A stretch of 64,000 bases of DNA from Dreissena polymorpha (GCF_020536995.1 NC_068366.1:23249854-23313853); one strand, 5' to 3'; shown: positions 24,301 through 31,625, numbered from the stretch's first letter. The notes: generated by a model from the letters alone, not told the origin. Program-made: numbers and translations.

Positions 24301-26597
24301 ATCTCCGGTCAACAGTAAGTAGTGTATTCCTACGCACGCTGTGACACATAGTTGAGTGTAACATTTCCAATACACTACACAAGGGTGTAGTATTTTACCA
24401 ATATCAGCTGCTATCGTAATTGTAGACCAAGAAAAATATTACATTCTCGATTCGTTTTTTATTTCTTCTCATATTTTCAATAGGAAAGTATTAAAAGGAA
24501 CATTTTAAAGTGGAACTATTTTTTACGTGAAACAATCGGTAGTTATTCGGTCGTCAGGAATTTTGTGTACATGTAGGAGGCTCCACAAGAATAATTATAT
24601 TGTTATGTCAATTTATCATTTGTTTTTTATAAAATGTGTCAACGGCATGAAGCAGGATAAATCTAATACATGGTTGGTGCCGAGAGGAGAAAGTTTATCC
24701 GGTTCGGCCTGAAAAAGAAAAATAGGGCTAGCTTCTTATTTTATTTTTCTAAGCCTCACCGGATAAACTTTCTCCATCTCGGCACCAACCACATATTCTC
24801 TATCATGTTGGATAGCAAACATGATATGTATGACATCATAGAGCCTCACCCTGTGTGTGAAGTGTTGTCCCAGATTTGCATGTACAATACACACAGGCTA
24901 ATCTGGGAGGACACTTTCCGCCTATAATGGACTTTTGTTTAAAATAGACTTCCTTTGAACAAAATATTCTGCAAAAGTGAAAAATGTTGGCCCTGATTAG
25001 CCTGTGCAGACGAATTAAGTCAGGTTTTACCAGAGAGCATTTCATATGAATTGTTTGGTTCAAGGGTTCACCATGGACAGATTACCTCCTGCTCAGAGCT
25101 GCTGACTGTCATCGACCACATGAGGAAGGCTACACCGGACAGACTGTCACAGCTCAGAGTGAGTGTAACCTATTGATTGTAGCCTTGTTAGTGCCACCAT
25201 TACCTTGTAAGTAGGGATTTAGTGAGTTTAGCCTTTTGTGTTTCATACTTAGTATTACCTTGAAAGTATGACTTAATATGTGTGTAACTGGATGAATGTA
25301 ACTTAGTAAATGTAACTTATTAACTGTACTTAGTTAATGTTACCATAACCTGGTAAGTAGGGATTAAGTTAGTCTAACAATGAGGGTCTTACTGTGTATG
25401 TTTCTTAGTGTTTCTTATTAAGTATGTGTGTAACCTGATGAATATTACTTAGAAAGTGTAACCTGTTATTATGTTATAATGACTAAGTGTAAGTGTAACT
25501 TTTTTGTAATCAAGTACCAGTAAGTTTCACCTAGTAATGCCTAGTAATTATTATGCTCCCCTTCGAAGAAGAGGGGGTATATTGCTTTGCTCATGTCGGT
25601 CGGTCGGTCGGTAGGTCGGTCGGTCCGTCCGTCCACCAGGTGGTTGTCAGACGATAACTCAAGAACGCTTGGGCCTAGGATCATGAAACTTCATAGGTAC
25701 ATTGATCATGACTTGCAGATGACCCCTATTGATTTTGAGGTCACTAGGTTAAAGATCAAGGTCACGGTGACCCGAAATAGTAAAATGGTTTCCGGATGAT
25801 AATTCAAGAACGCATATGCCAAGGATCATGAAACTTCATGGGTAGATTGATCATGACTCGCAGATGACCCCTATTGATTTTGATGTCACTAGGTCAAAGG
25901 TCAAGGTCACTGGGACCCGAAATAGTTAAATGATTTTCGGATGATAATTCAAGAACGCATATGCCTAGGATCATGAAACTTTATAGGTAGATTGATCATG
26001 ACTCGCAGATGACCCCTATTGATTTTCAGGTCACTAGGTCAAAGGTCAAGGTCACGGTGACCCGAAACAGTAAAATGATTTTCGGATGATAACTCAAGAA
26101 CGCATATGCCTAGGATCATGAAACTTCATAGGTAGATTGATCATGACTCGCAGATGACCCCTATTGATTTTGAGGTCACAAGGTCAAAGGTCAAGGTCAC
26201 GGTGACCCGAAATAGTAAAATGATTTTCGGATGATAACTCAAGAACGCTTTTGCCTAGGATCATGACACTTCATAGGTACATTGATCGTGACTCGCAGAT
26301 GACCCCTATTGATTTTCAGGTCACTAGGTCAAAGGTCAAGGTCACAGTGACAAAAGTCGTATTCACACAATGGCTGCCAGTACAACGGACAGCCCATATG
26401 GGGGGCATGCATGTTTTACAAACAGCCCTTGTTCAATTTTTCAGGACCGAGTTGGTTTTAATCTTGCTGGCCTGCAGTTCATACAGCGGGACATTGAGCA
26501 GTCTGAGGACACTGTGTTCTTTATGGATGCCACGGACCGCTTCAAAGAGAAAAAGAAAAAGTCGAAAAAGAAAGCAATATTAGCTATTAAGACATAG
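246..26597 (+). CDS. WDR3: WD repeat-containing protein 3 (WDR3/Utp12-type), 3' half, 12 exons
   Basis: WDR3 is the animal counterpart of yeast Dip2/Utp12, a nucleolar WD40 protein of the U3 snoRNP/small-subunit processome needed for 18S rRNA maturation. Exons join as 246-331, 6803-6944, 8969-9126, 16387-16498, 17425-17559, 18125-18175, 19411-19476, 21329-21418, 22133-22227, 23237-23365, 25065-25158 and 26445-26597, giving 1311 nt, 436 residues and a TAG stop. All junctions are GT-AG and phases agree. Residues 1-211 carry the last WD40 blades ([47 protein letters not shown]). Residues 212-311 are a charged linker and 312-410 the Utp12 domain ([21 protein letters not shown]). The tail is lysine-rich, fitting nucleolar targeting. 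Collinearity with human WDR3 as I remember it is close throughout. The start and N-terminal blades lie left of the window. Introns are repeat-filled; two exceed 6 kb because of DIRS insertions. Confidence 0.95.
786..897 (+). repeat. Short tandem repeat in DIRS copy 1 leader
   Basis: Three imperfect units of about 38 bp built around ACGTGCAAA and GTGTTCTTCTA lie between the left ITR and ORF1 of the first DIRS copy. Confidence 0.6.
1450..1700 (+). repeat. ACCGGT-based minisatellite in DIRS copy 1
   Basis: Dense repetition of CCGGTCACCGGTCATGTCA-like units. The core ACCGGT is a palindrome, so the stretch can fold on itself. In one frame it reads as repeats of GPVTGHVTG. It lies in the ORF1 region and recurs at the same place in DIRS copy 2. 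Confidence 0.85.
6803..6944 (+). CDS. WDR3: WDR3 exon b
   Basis: Encodes the stretch from [13 protein letters not shown] to [15 protein letters not shown]. The acceptor AG is at 6801-6802, and the first base completes the preceding split codon as AGC (Ser). The donor GTACAC begins at 6945. That donor and the last exon bases are the seed of the 32-bp array that follows directly. Confidence 0.92.
6941..7795 (+). repeat. 32-bp minisatellite copying the WDR3 exon b splice donor
   Basis: About 27 tandem units of roughly 32 bp. The first unit spans the real exon-intron border (CTCAAG then GTACACCTG), so nearly every unit is a copy of that donor. About 24 units keep AAGGTACAC and three carry a change there. 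If a later unit were used as donor, the exon would extend into GTA CAC CTG TGT ATT GCA TAG, an in-frame stop after six codons. Confidence 0.95.
7935..8035 (-). repeat. tRNA-derived SINE head (minus strand)
   Basis: Read on the minus strand, this has an A-box-like TAGCTCAACTGG about 40 bp before a B-box-like GCTTGAGTCC. Spacing is that of a tRNA-derived promoter. No clear SINE tail is seen, so it may be a fragment. Confidence 0.45.
8460..8650. repeat. MITE family A, diverged copy
   Basis: Starts with TTTTCTGGGAAAACTGGGCT and AGTGTGATCCAAGATTAGC, the family A end. The rest is strongly diverged. The AT-rich stretch 8050-8460 before it shows nothing recognisable. Confidence 0.55.
8969..9126 (+). 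CDS. WDR3: WDR3 exon c
   Basis: Encodes [12 protein letters not shown], a full WD blade with [12 protein letters not shown], and [13 protein letters not shown]. The acceptor is a CCGCAG ending at 8968; the donor GTATAC starts at 9127. It ends in phase 2, and the next exon supplies the third base of the Ser codon. Confidence 0.93.
9513..9700 (+). repeat. DIRS copy 2 left inverted terminal repeat
   Basis: Reads TTACCTGTTATCTCTAGC and onward. Its complement recurs at 15735-15905 with no difference found by eye over about 165 bp. Confidence 0.88.
10063..12479 (+). mobile_element. DIRS copy 2 ORF1 (Gag-like) region
   Basis: Begins with a Cys/His-rich module (residue pattern [16 protein letters not shown]) at about 10063-10240, found at the start of ORF1 in many animal DIRS elements. 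An ACCGGT repeat and an arginine/serine-rich stretch follow (about 10660-10990), then a 496-codon open stretch at 10989-12479. That stretch ends in a basic low-complexity tail ([11 protein letters not shown]). The role is presumably particle or RNA binding. Treated as a fossil element part. Confidence 0.75.
10478..10632 (+). repeat. ACCGGT-based minisatellite in DIRS copy 2
   Basis: Units of CCGGTCACCGGTCCGGT type within ORF1, shorter than the equivalent array in DIRS copy 1. Length differs between copies, as in an unstable repeat. Confidence 0.85.
12690..14548 (+). mobile_element. DIRS copy 2 reverse transcriptase, RNase H and methyltransferase-like region
   Basis: Reverse transcriptase signature: [30 protein letters not shown] and the catalytic YFDDWLLH. 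RNase H signature: [34 protein letters not shown] and [15 protein letters not shown] segment beginning [17 protein letters not shown] and ending near [11 protein letters not shown] matches the DAM-methylase-like domain reported in DIRS but not Ngaro elements. Fossil element part. Confidence 0.9.
14398..15441 (+). mobile_element. DIRS copy 2 tyrosine recombinase region
   Basis: C-terminal part of an open frame that runs from 12511 to 15441, overlapping the reverse transcriptase region in another frame; such overlap is known in DIRS elements. Recombinase boxes are visible: the arginine box in [15 protein letters not shown] for the His-x-x-Arg box, and a tyrosine in SSFYLRSLE. The enzyme family integrates a circular DNA copy without target duplication. 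Fossil element part. Confidence 0.9.
15594..15685 (+). repeat. DIRS copy 2 internal complementary region
   Basis: Contains GATAACAGGTAACGTATTTA and, after it, the complement of the right terminus, so both element ends appear joined here in reverse complement. This supports the outer limits near 9513 and 15936. The same arrangement in DIRS copy 1 is at 6143-6235. Confidence 0.88.
15735..15936 (-). repeat. DIRS copy 2 right inverted terminal repeat
   Basis: Reverse complement of the left ITR (GAGTTGTGGTTCTTGATTTC and onward), followed by GATAACAGGTAAGTATTTAA and the outer tail ending near GTTTTA. Confidence 0.88.
15950..16412 (+). repeat. 50-bp minisatellite copying the WDR3 exon d splice acceptor
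   Basis: TTTCAGTGTGACGTGTGTAC recurs at 16181, 16231, 16281, 16331 and 16381, exactly 50 bp apart. More diverged units extend upstream to about 15950. The last unit is the true acceptor plus the first 26 bases of the exon. Splicing to the preceding unit would read through 50 bp and meet TGA before the real exon frame, so upstream units would act as harmful decoys. Confidence 0.95.
16387..16498 (+). CDS. WDR3: WDR3 exon d
   Basis: Encodes [26 protein letters not shown] and KFEHIITLE. The acceptor is TTTCAG at 16381-16386; the donor GTAAAG starts at 16499. The acceptor and the first 26 bases of this exon are the last unit of a 50-bp tandem array lying just upstream. Confidence 0.93.
16533..16800. 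repeat. MITE family A copy
   Basis: CTGGGAAAATTGGGCTTAT start, two hairpin cores (GGATCAGCCTGTGCATTCCG and GCCTGTATGGGCTGCACAGG), end near TTAAGTCCGGTTTACCCTGA. Begins roughly 38 bp after the donor of exon d. Confidence 0.8.
17425..17559 (+). CDS. WDR3: WDR3 exon e
   Basis: Encodes the final WD blade: [27 protein letters not shown], then the linker start [11 protein letters not shown]. The acceptor is TTGCAG ending at 17424; the donor GTAGGC starts at 17560. 45 whole codons. Confidence 0.94.
17850..18103. repeat. MITE family A copy
   Basis: Both halves are recognisable (ATTAGCCTATGCAGTCTGCA and ATTAGCCTGTGCAGACTGCA). Its end lies about 20 bp before the acceptor of exon f. The intron part 17582-17850 shows nothing else. 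Confidence 0.85.
18125..18175 (+). CDS. WDR3: WDR3 exon f (17 codons)
   Basis: Short linker exon encoding [17 protein letters not shown], matching the acidic stretch after the last WD repeat in vertebrate WDR3. The acceptor is TTGCAG ending at 18124; the donor GTAACT follows at 18176. A MITE ends about 20 bp before the acceptor. Confidence 0.88.
18704..19054 (+). mobile_element. Hairpin-ended non-autonomous element (Helitron-like), about 350 bp
   Basis: Starts with a short foldback (TATCCCCCCAC...AGGGGGTA), then GTCTGTCTGTCGGTCGGTTG, a GGTCA-rich middle, and a subterminal hairpin (CGTCACGTCTGTGACAAAG) before a CTCT...TTTGT end. This layout is shared by the other hairpin-ended elements in the window. 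Confidence 0.6.
19085..19328. repeat. MITE family A copy
   Basis: Starts TTTGGAAAACATGGGCTAAA and ends GCACATGCATTAAGCCCAGA; both hairpin cores are present. Lies about 80 bp upstream of exon g. Confidence 0.85.
19411..19476 (+). CDS. WDR3: WDR3 exon g (22 codons)
   Basis: Encodes [20 protein letters not shown] and KA. Human WDR3 has a comparable VPGET...GKKTIETVKA segment here. The acceptor is TTCCAG ending at 19410; a second AG six bases on gives an in-frame alternative. The donor GTAAGT starts at 19477. Confidence 0.9.
19794..20988. mobile_element. TTAA-flanked MITE interrupted by a mariner element
   Basis: Perfect inverted ends AAGCGGGTATATACGATTTT and AAAATCGTATATACCCGCTT, with TTAA at each border. 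Without the internal mariner (20019-20773) it is about 440 bp. It sits in the T-rich tract of an older tRNA-bearing MITE whose right part resumes at 20989-21102. Confidence 0.8.
20019..20773 (-). mobile_element. Internally deleted mariner transposon
   Basis: About 40-bp terminal inverted repeats start CGAGGGGTGTTCCAGAAGTT and are flanked by TA on both sides. The minus strand retains the end of a mariner transposase (20256-20462): [37 protein letters not shown], then GDYVEKI and a stop. At 755 bp it is much shorter than a full mariner (about 1.3 kb), so the catalytic DDD region is missing and it is non-autonomous. Confidence 0.85.
21165..21309. repeat. MITE family A, half copy
   Basis: Contains CTGTGCAGACTGCACAGGCT and the TTAAGCCTTGTTTTCCCAGA end. 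It stops about 19 bp before the exon h acceptor. Confidence 0.8.
21329..21418 (+). CDS. WDR3: WDR3 exon h (30 codons)
   Basis: Encodes [18 protein letters not shown] and a basic continuation ending SGRK. The acceptor is TTACAG ending at 21328; the donor GTAGTA starts at 21419. A MITE ends about 19 bp upstream of the acceptor. Confidence 0.9.
21510..21630. repeat. MITE family A, short copy
   Basis: Only the terminal parts remain (TTCACAGGCTAACCTGGCAC, GCATTAAGCCCTGTTTTCCC). About 90 bp after the exon h donor. Intron 21640-22120 beyond it shows nothing recognisable. Confidence 0.65.
22133..22227 (+). CDS. WDR3: WDR3 exon i
   Basis: Encodes [13 protein letters not shown] through [11 protein letters not shown]. 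Ends in phase 2, with the next exon completing a Ser codon (KS-SELEE). The acceptor is TTTCAG ending at 22132; the donor GTGTGT starts at 22228. A short minisatellite begins about 30 bp into the following intron. Confidence 0.9.
22256..22445 (+). repeat. Minisatellite with GATGATTAATTG core
   Basis: About ten imperfect units of 16-21 bp of the form CACCAGATGATTAATTGAT, starting just after the exon i donor. The remainder of the intron to 22900 shows nothing recognisable. Confidence 0.8.
22900..23236 (+). repeat. Degenerate tandem array ending in the WDR3 exon j acceptor
   Basis: Five or six units of about 50-60 bp (TATGCTGGTTGTTATGRCAATGATAAACAG type, shown here only as a pattern). The last unit reads GCTATGACGATTTCAG, with TTTCAG in the place of AAACAG, and supplies the splice acceptor. 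Confidence 0.7.
23237..23365 (+). CDS. WDR3: WDR3 exon j (Utp12 domain)
   Basis: Encodes [20 protein letters not shown] and [13 protein letters not shown], the core of the Utp12 domain. The acceptor is TTTCAG ending at 23236 and lies in the last unit of an upstream tandem array. The donor GTAGGC starts at 23366, and a MITE starts 4 bp later. Confidence 0.94.
23370..23516. repeat. MITE family A copy next to the exon j donor
   Basis: Begins GCATGTGCGTAAAGTGTCGT 4 bp after the donor GT and continues to the AATGAGGCTCATATAGG end. Its end motif appears to be the seed of the array that follows. Confidence 0.8.
23517..23810 (+). repeat. 36-bp minisatellite, 8 units
   Basis: Eight near-identical units starting AGGCTCATATAGGTTGTGCC and ending TTGTTCAGCTAGT. 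Because 36 is a multiple of 3, a long repetitive reading frame appears on the minus strand; it is not a gene. Units 4 and 8 share a GTAATG variant, suggesting a block duplication of four units. Intron 23820-24660 has nothing else. Confidence 0.95.
24670..24791. repeat. Small foldback repeat
   Basis: TGGTTGGTGCCGAGAGGAGA and onward pairs with its near-complement ending CTCGGCACCAACCA, arms about 33 bp around a 55-bp loop. Possibly a small MITE. Confidence 0.7.
24838..25047. repeat. MITE family A copy next to the exon k acceptor
   Basis: GAAGTGTTGTCCCAGATTTG, GGCTAATCTGGGAGGACACT and CCCTGATTAGCCTGTGCAGA are visible. Ends about 17 bp upstream of the exon. Confidence 0.8.
25065..25158 (+). CDS. 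WDR3: WDR3 exon k (Utp12 domain)
   Basis: Encodes [19 protein letters not shown] and [12 protein letters not shown]. The first base completes an Arg codon from the preceding exon. The acceptor is TCAAG ending at 25064 with a poor pyrimidine tract; a MITE ends about 17 bp upstream. The donor GTGAGT starts at 25159. Confidence 0.88.
25551..26434 (+). mobile_element. Hairpin-ended tandem-repeat element (Helitron-like)
   Basis: 5' foldback TTATGCTCCCCTTCGAAGAA...GGGGGTATA, then GGTCGGTCGG/CCGTCCGTCC, about five units of roughly 143 bp (each with CAAGAACGC, ATCATGACTCGCAGATGACC and GGTCAAGGTCAC), and a 3' end with GGGGGGCATGCATG, a short hairpin and CAGCCCTTGTTC. The end is 10 bp before the last WDR3 exon. 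Confidence 0.7.
26445..26597 (+). CDS. WDR3: WDR3 terminal exon
   Basis: Encodes [19 protein letters not shown], then [19 protein letters not shown] and a short hydrophobic end, stop TAG at 26595-26597. Human WDR3 ends with a similar basic tail. The acceptor is TTTTTCAG ending at 26444. The preceding interspersed repeat ends only 10 bp upstream, so the branch point probably lies inside that repeat. Confidence 0.94.
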   Translation, partial: DRVGFNLAGLQFIQRDIEQSEDTVFFMDATDRFKEKKKKSKKKAILAIKT

Positions 26598-26608
26598 TTA
26601 TGTATAAA

Positions 26609-26618
26609 AATAAATAAA
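26609..26618 (+). promoter_or_regulatory. WDR3 polyadenylation signals
   Basis: Two overlapping AATAAA hexamers begin at 26609 and 26613, 12-16 bp after the stop codon. This implies a very short 3' UTR. Confidence 0.7.
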
Positions 26619-26749
26619 AAGTGTAATTTTATTGAAGTGTCATTTTCTTTATGTAAAGCATTGTTCTTAGTTTGTCTCATATTGATTTGCAACAGTGTAC
26701 CTGCTAACATCACTTCCGGACAAGATTCAACGAACACCTGGTAAGAGTG

Positions 26750-28140
26750 TTGAGTAAAGATGGCATTATGTTGGCTCAAACAGGCATAGTGTGCAGTAAA
26801 AATAGAATAAGGCTGAGTCACGTTGTCTTTTGGTTGACATTTTTGTGGTCCAAATGTCATAATGTTGGATAGAAATAGTAGTTTGTATTGGTGAGGTTGA
26901 GTGATGCAGGCATTGAGTTGGTTCAAGTTGATATGACTGAGATTGAGTCTTTTTGGTGAAAGTAGCATGATTTGTAGTCAAGATTGCATTAGGTTGAGTC
27001 AAATGCATTATGTTGAGTCAAGTTAATATTTTATTTGTTCAAAAAGCAAAAAGTTTGGTTGAGTGAAATTGGCATTATGTTCGTTATAGTAGATGCCAAG
27101 TTGAGTTCAATTAACCCAAGATTGATCAAAATTGTCCTTATTGGGTAAAGTAATCAGGGTACTAGTAAGTCTAGCTCAATTGGTCTTTTTCAGCTCAGGT
27201 ACTACTTAATAGTACTCTGGGTATTCTTAAAGGGGCCTTTTCACAGATTTTGGCATATTTTGAAGTTTGTCATTGAATGCTTTATATTGATAAATGTAAA
27301 CATTGGATCTTAAATGCTCCAGTAAAAAATCAAGAATAAAATTTAAAAAAGGAAATAAATGTAGCCGGTACCAGGGCTCGAACCAGTGACCCCCGGAGTC
27401 CTGGAGTTAGTCTGAAGTAAAAACGCATTAGCCCTCTCGGCTATTCCGCCAGGTATACACAGTTTTATGTCTTTTATACCTTATATAAGCAATCTTCGTA
27501 GTTTTGTAAATTTAAACGACAACAACAGAACTCTCCAAATTATTCAATCGTTTGCGTTGCAACGCTTTATAATTTTTAGGTTTTCAAATCGTCAAAAGAT
27601 ACATATAATGGCTATATTGGACTATGGTAAATGTTCAGTAATACTGTTTCCTCACAAATATCATAACTAAAATGAAAATTTGCGAATCTGAAACAACTTT
27701 TTTCAATTTTGTCAATTTAACAAACCGTGAAAAGATCCCTTTAAGCTTGCCACAATGTACCCAGCATATGGAAAATACGCGTAAAGGCACCAGCCATATT
27801 TTTTGTACATTTTCCATACCCCGGGTACTTAGTTGAGTGCCAAAGGGTATTTTAAGTAGTACCTGAGCCTATAATGACCAATCAAGTGTAAGTCTAGCTA
27901 ACATAACGTCTGGTCAAGTTTGAATAGGGTTGCATTATGTGCATTATGTAAAGACTTTAAGTCAAGTAAAAATTGTGTTGGGTCAAGTTTGTTTAAGGTT
28001 GAAACTAGTTTTTATTATGTTGATTTATGTTTGTAATATATTGGATCATTTGCACGATGTTTGGTCAAGTTAGCATGAGGTTCAGTCAAGTTGACGTCAT
28101 GTACGGTAATGTCGGCATCAGATTGAGTTAGTTCAGCATA
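26750..28140 (+). repeat. Diverged repeat field, forward arm
   Basis: Scattered, highly diverged units of about 20-30 bp resembling GCATTATGTTGAGTCAAGTT. The field is interrupted by a MITE at 27227-27744. No coding potential is seen. The reverse-complement form appears at 28690-29110. Confidence 0.6.
27227..27744 (-). mobile_element. tRNA-bearing TTAA MITE, copy 1
   Basis: 518 bp, TTAA at both borders, ends AGGGGCCTTTTCACAG and CCGTGAAAAGATCCCT. On the minus strand a tRNA-like block lies near 27365-27450, with B-box GGTTCGAGCCC and an A-box-like region. Copy 2 (32866-33382) is in the opposite orientation and 517 bp. A faint outer inverted repeat (GCTCAGGTACTACTTA near 27193 and its complement near 27860) suggests insertion into an older foldback. 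Confidence 0.8.
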
Positions 28141-28170
28141 AGGCTTTATCAAAAATCATACATGTGTTTT

Positions 28171-28466
28171 TATGCTCCCGGTAGGGTGGCATATAGCATT
28201 CACACTGTCCTTCCATGCGTCTGTCTGTCCGTCACACTTTTGCGTTTAGGTTTCGAAAAATGCTAATAACTTCTATGTCCCTTCAGATGTAACCTCCATA
28301 TTTGGTATGCATATGTATATGAAGAAGGCCTTTCCATACAAACACACATTTTGACCCCCTTGACCTTGAACTTAGGGTCCGCGTTTAGGTGTCGAAATGT
28401 GCGTTTAGGTTTCAAAAAAGCATTTTTCGGGGGCATATGTCTTCACATGCAGACAGCTCTTGTTTT
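28171..28466 (+). mobile_element. Hairpin-ended element (Helitron-like), about 300 bp
   Basis: Starts TATGCTCCCGGTAGGGTGGC ATA-type foldback, followed by CTGTCTGTCCGTC. It ends GGGGGCATATG, hairpin GTCTTCACATGCAGAC, then AGCTCTTGTTTT. About 200 bp beyond it show nothing recognisable. Confidence 0.65.
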
Positions 28467-28689
28467 TTATTATTTTTGTAAAGTCATTGTAGTGTAGTGT
28501 TTCTGTTTTGAACTCTTCATTCAATATAACGTATTGTATTATTATGCCTCGAACAATCCAACCATAGAGAACATAAACTGATGACAAGTTGCTGTACCAC
28601 TTGCCTGTTTGTAGCATGAACCAAAAATAGGAAACATATTCTTAATAGTGAATTTTATTGGCAAATGTTTTTTTTTCTGGAACTCAACT

Positions 28690-29110
28690 TTAAAGTACAC
28701 CGACTTGACCTAAGTAAATACCACTAAACATTTGCTTTTGGCTAAACATAATGCCAATTTGACTCAATCCAATGTCAGGTTAAACAATTATAATGACATT
28801 TTTATTCCATAAACCTGTTTTTGACACGACAAAACTAAACCTATTGTCATATAGACACAACTTAATGCCAAATCAACTCTTATCATATGTCAGCTGAACT
28901 CAACATCACATCAACTTGTTTCAACTAGGTGTCTGAACTGAACATTATGCCATCTTGACCCAACATTATGTCAAATTTACCACACATGCCATTTTGACTC
29001 AACACAATACTAACTTGAATGAACCAGCTTGACTACAGAATAAAAACTGGAATCAACGTTAAGCAAACTTGACCCAACATTATGTCAACTTGGCTCAGAA
29101 AAATGCTGAC
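28690..29110 (-). repeat. Diverged repeat field, reverse arm
   Basis: Units resembling GACCCAACATTATGTCAACT, the complement of the 26750-28140 repeats. Together they could form a very long imperfect foldback. Confidence 0.6.
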
Positions 29111-29234
29111 TGGATTCAACTAAATGCCAAGAACATAGCAGTTTCTTTCAACAAAGCAGTTTTGATGTTCTATGATAATCAGTGTGTTTTGTATTATTGA
29201 TTTTTCTCGAATTAAATGTTCTGTTTACAGTTTT

Positions 29235-29619
29235 AATAAGGCGGTTTATGCCCGCCATGGGTGTTGTCAACTTTTAGGTCACTGCTCCTCTATGCATATT
29301 CACCAAAAAAAATATGTTTCAACTTTGTTAGAATGTTTATCTTGACAATATATATGGCAATGTTAGATTTCGGTTCAAGTGTAATCAAAACTAGATCACT
29401 GGTTCAAAGCTAGGAATACATTGTTCACATTCTAGAAGACAAGTTAATATAAAATCTATGTGCGACCTAATTACGATAAAATTTAACCTGAATATTAATA
29501 TCAAATCAAGGTCAAATTCTACTGGGTCACATGATGTAAAAAAATGAGGTCAAAGGTGAAATCTTCAACAATTATTGTACCTTAAATTTGGATGTTTGGG
29601 GTCATCATGTCCCTCTTGT
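29235..29619 (+). mobile_element. Hairpin-ended element (Helitron-like)
   Basis: Starts near AAGGCGGTTTATGCCCGCCA (foldback) and ends GGGTCATCATGTCCCTCTTG TT. Another such element begins immediately at its 3' end. Confidence 0.5.
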
Positions 29620-30985
29620 TAGCTCGACTTTTCGAAGAAAAATTAGAGCTATACTACTTGCCCCAGTGTCGGCATCGCCATTGGTTTAAGTTTTTTTATA
29701 AAGTCAAATAACTATCAAAGATAATTAACTCAAACTGGGAATACTTCTTTATGACAACAAGACGATTGTGTAGGTCAAGGTGCATAACTCTGTCAGATTT
29801 ATTTTTATGCCCAATTTTATACTTAGAAAATTAAATTTTTTGTTTAGTTTTGTGTTAATGTCCACTTTATTCCTAAAGTATCAAAGCTATTGCTCTCATA
29901 CTTCAAACACTTACTTACTATCATAAGGGGACTGTGCAGGCAAAGTTATGTAACTCTGACTGGCATTATGACAGAATTATGGCCCCTGTTATACTTAGAA
30001 AATTGAAATTTTGGTTAAGTTTTGTGTTTTGGTCCATTTAACTCCTAAAGTATCATAGCTATTGCTTTCAGACTTGGAACACTCGCTAACTATCATAAGG
30101 GGACTGTACAGAACAAGATGCATAACTCTGGTTGGCATTTTTACGGAATTATGGCCTATTTTTACTTAGTAACTTTGAATATTTTGTTAAATGTTGTGTT
30201 TAGATGCACTTTACTTCTAAAGTATCAAGGCTACTGCTTTCAAACTTCAAATACTTTCATACTATCATAAGGATACTGACAGTATTACTGTACCTAGCAA
30301 GTTGAATTTGACCTTGACCTTTAAATGACCTCAAATCTCAAGGTCAAATAAATAAATTTTGCTTTAATTGCCATAACTTCTTTATTTATGATCAGATTTG
30401 ATACATACTTTCACAAAACAACACTTACCTGGTATAATTCAATGGACTCCACCCAAACCATCCCCCACACCCCACCCCAAAATCCCCCCCCCCCCCCAAA
30501 AAAAAATTTTTTTTTTTTATATTATTTTTTCCTTTTTTTCCCTTATTTTTGAAATATCATCTAATAAATGACCACACCCCCACAGTATTCCCCTTCCCCC
30601 CCCCCATACACACAAAAAGATTTGTTTTAAACATGGTAAAAAAACACAAATATTTATTTTTATTATTTTATTTTTGAAAGACCGTCCAACCATCCCAACC
30701 AAGCTATTGCTATCAAATTTGAAATATAATCTTATTAGTTTGTTTTATGTCTTTCCAAATGTTCAATAGCTTGTGGAAAATATACCTAAACTCAGAATCG
30801 TCTATAATGTACCACTTTTTTAAAACATTAGTGCTCAATATGATTCAATTATGGTCCTCTTCCAGTTAAAATATTACTATATTACCTTGACATTATTGAA
30901 TATGAACAATTTCCCCATGATGGCTTACGCTATACTGTCAATCACTCGAAAAGTCGAGCGCTCTGTCTTCTGACAACTCTTGTAT
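29620..30985 (+). mobile_element. Hairpin-ended element (Helitron-like), about 1.4 kb
   Basis: Starts AGCTCGACTTTTCGAAGAAA, holds three diverged repeats of about 165 bp (TCATAAGGGGACTGTGCAGG, ATGGCCCCTGTTATACTTAG), and ends CTCGAAAAGTCGAGCG, hairpin TGTCTTCTGACA, ACTCTTGT. The 5' CTCGACTTTTCGA pairs with the 3' TCGAAAAGTCGAG. Confidence 0.6.
30430..30680. repeat. Homopolymer-rich stretch
   Basis: Runs of C, A and T (for example around 30486-30530 and 30595-30605) inside the element above. Length here may be unreliable in any assembly. Confidence 0.8.
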
Positions 30986-30999
30986 ATAGATAAATTCTG

Positions 31000-31569
31000 T
31001 TCAAACCAAACCAGCAAGCAACCGTCCAACGCAACGGAAACAGTTTGCTCTTTACCAGTAGTTGGCTTATGCATAGTGGTTATAAATTTTCTTTTCATTG
31101 ACATAAATGTTACTACTTATTAAATGTTATATTTCTGTTCAGTTCAGTTACTCCCATGTCCGCGGGGAATGTTATGGTGATAACTTGATTTTCTCCATAA
31201 AACAAACACACATATTTAACCGTAGTAGTAAAAAAACAAAACCTGTGTGTGAAGTAAAAATTTAATGATAAATCAAATACCAATTAAGAATAATTTTCCA
31301 TATTAGCCTCTTAAGATTTTACTATTCAAACAAAGCCATCTTTTTACAAATAGTTCCAATACTATTAAGAGTTCAACGCTATTTGTATATAACATGCGAA
31401 AAAATTGGTAATATGTAAGTGTACACTTTATAATTAGCAACAGCAAAGTTTACATGATACAATCACCTTAGTTATACATGTATATCTGTTCATTCACGTT
31501 TTTAAATTGCTCAATCATCAAACCAACAAGCAATCATTCAGAGACTTGTTATCTACGTCTCTGATACAA
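31000..31569. other. Spacer without recognisable features
   Basis: AT-rich. Contains no open frame or repeat I can name; part may be 3' flank of the minus-strand gene beginning at 31626. Confidence 0.5.
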
Positions 31570-31575
31570 TTTATT
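31570..31575 (-). promoter_or_regulatory. Possible polyadenylation signal of the 271-aa gene
   Basis: AATAAA on the minus strand, about 50 bp downstream of the stop codon at 31626. Confidence 0.5.
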
Positions 31576-31625
31576 TGACAGGAAATCTCTGTGTACATGT
31601 ATGTTGTAATATTTGTAAGAAGTCT

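Noticed and set aside
24838-25063. Minus-strand frame opposite intron 10 of WDR3
   Set aside because: Consists of MITE family A sequence.
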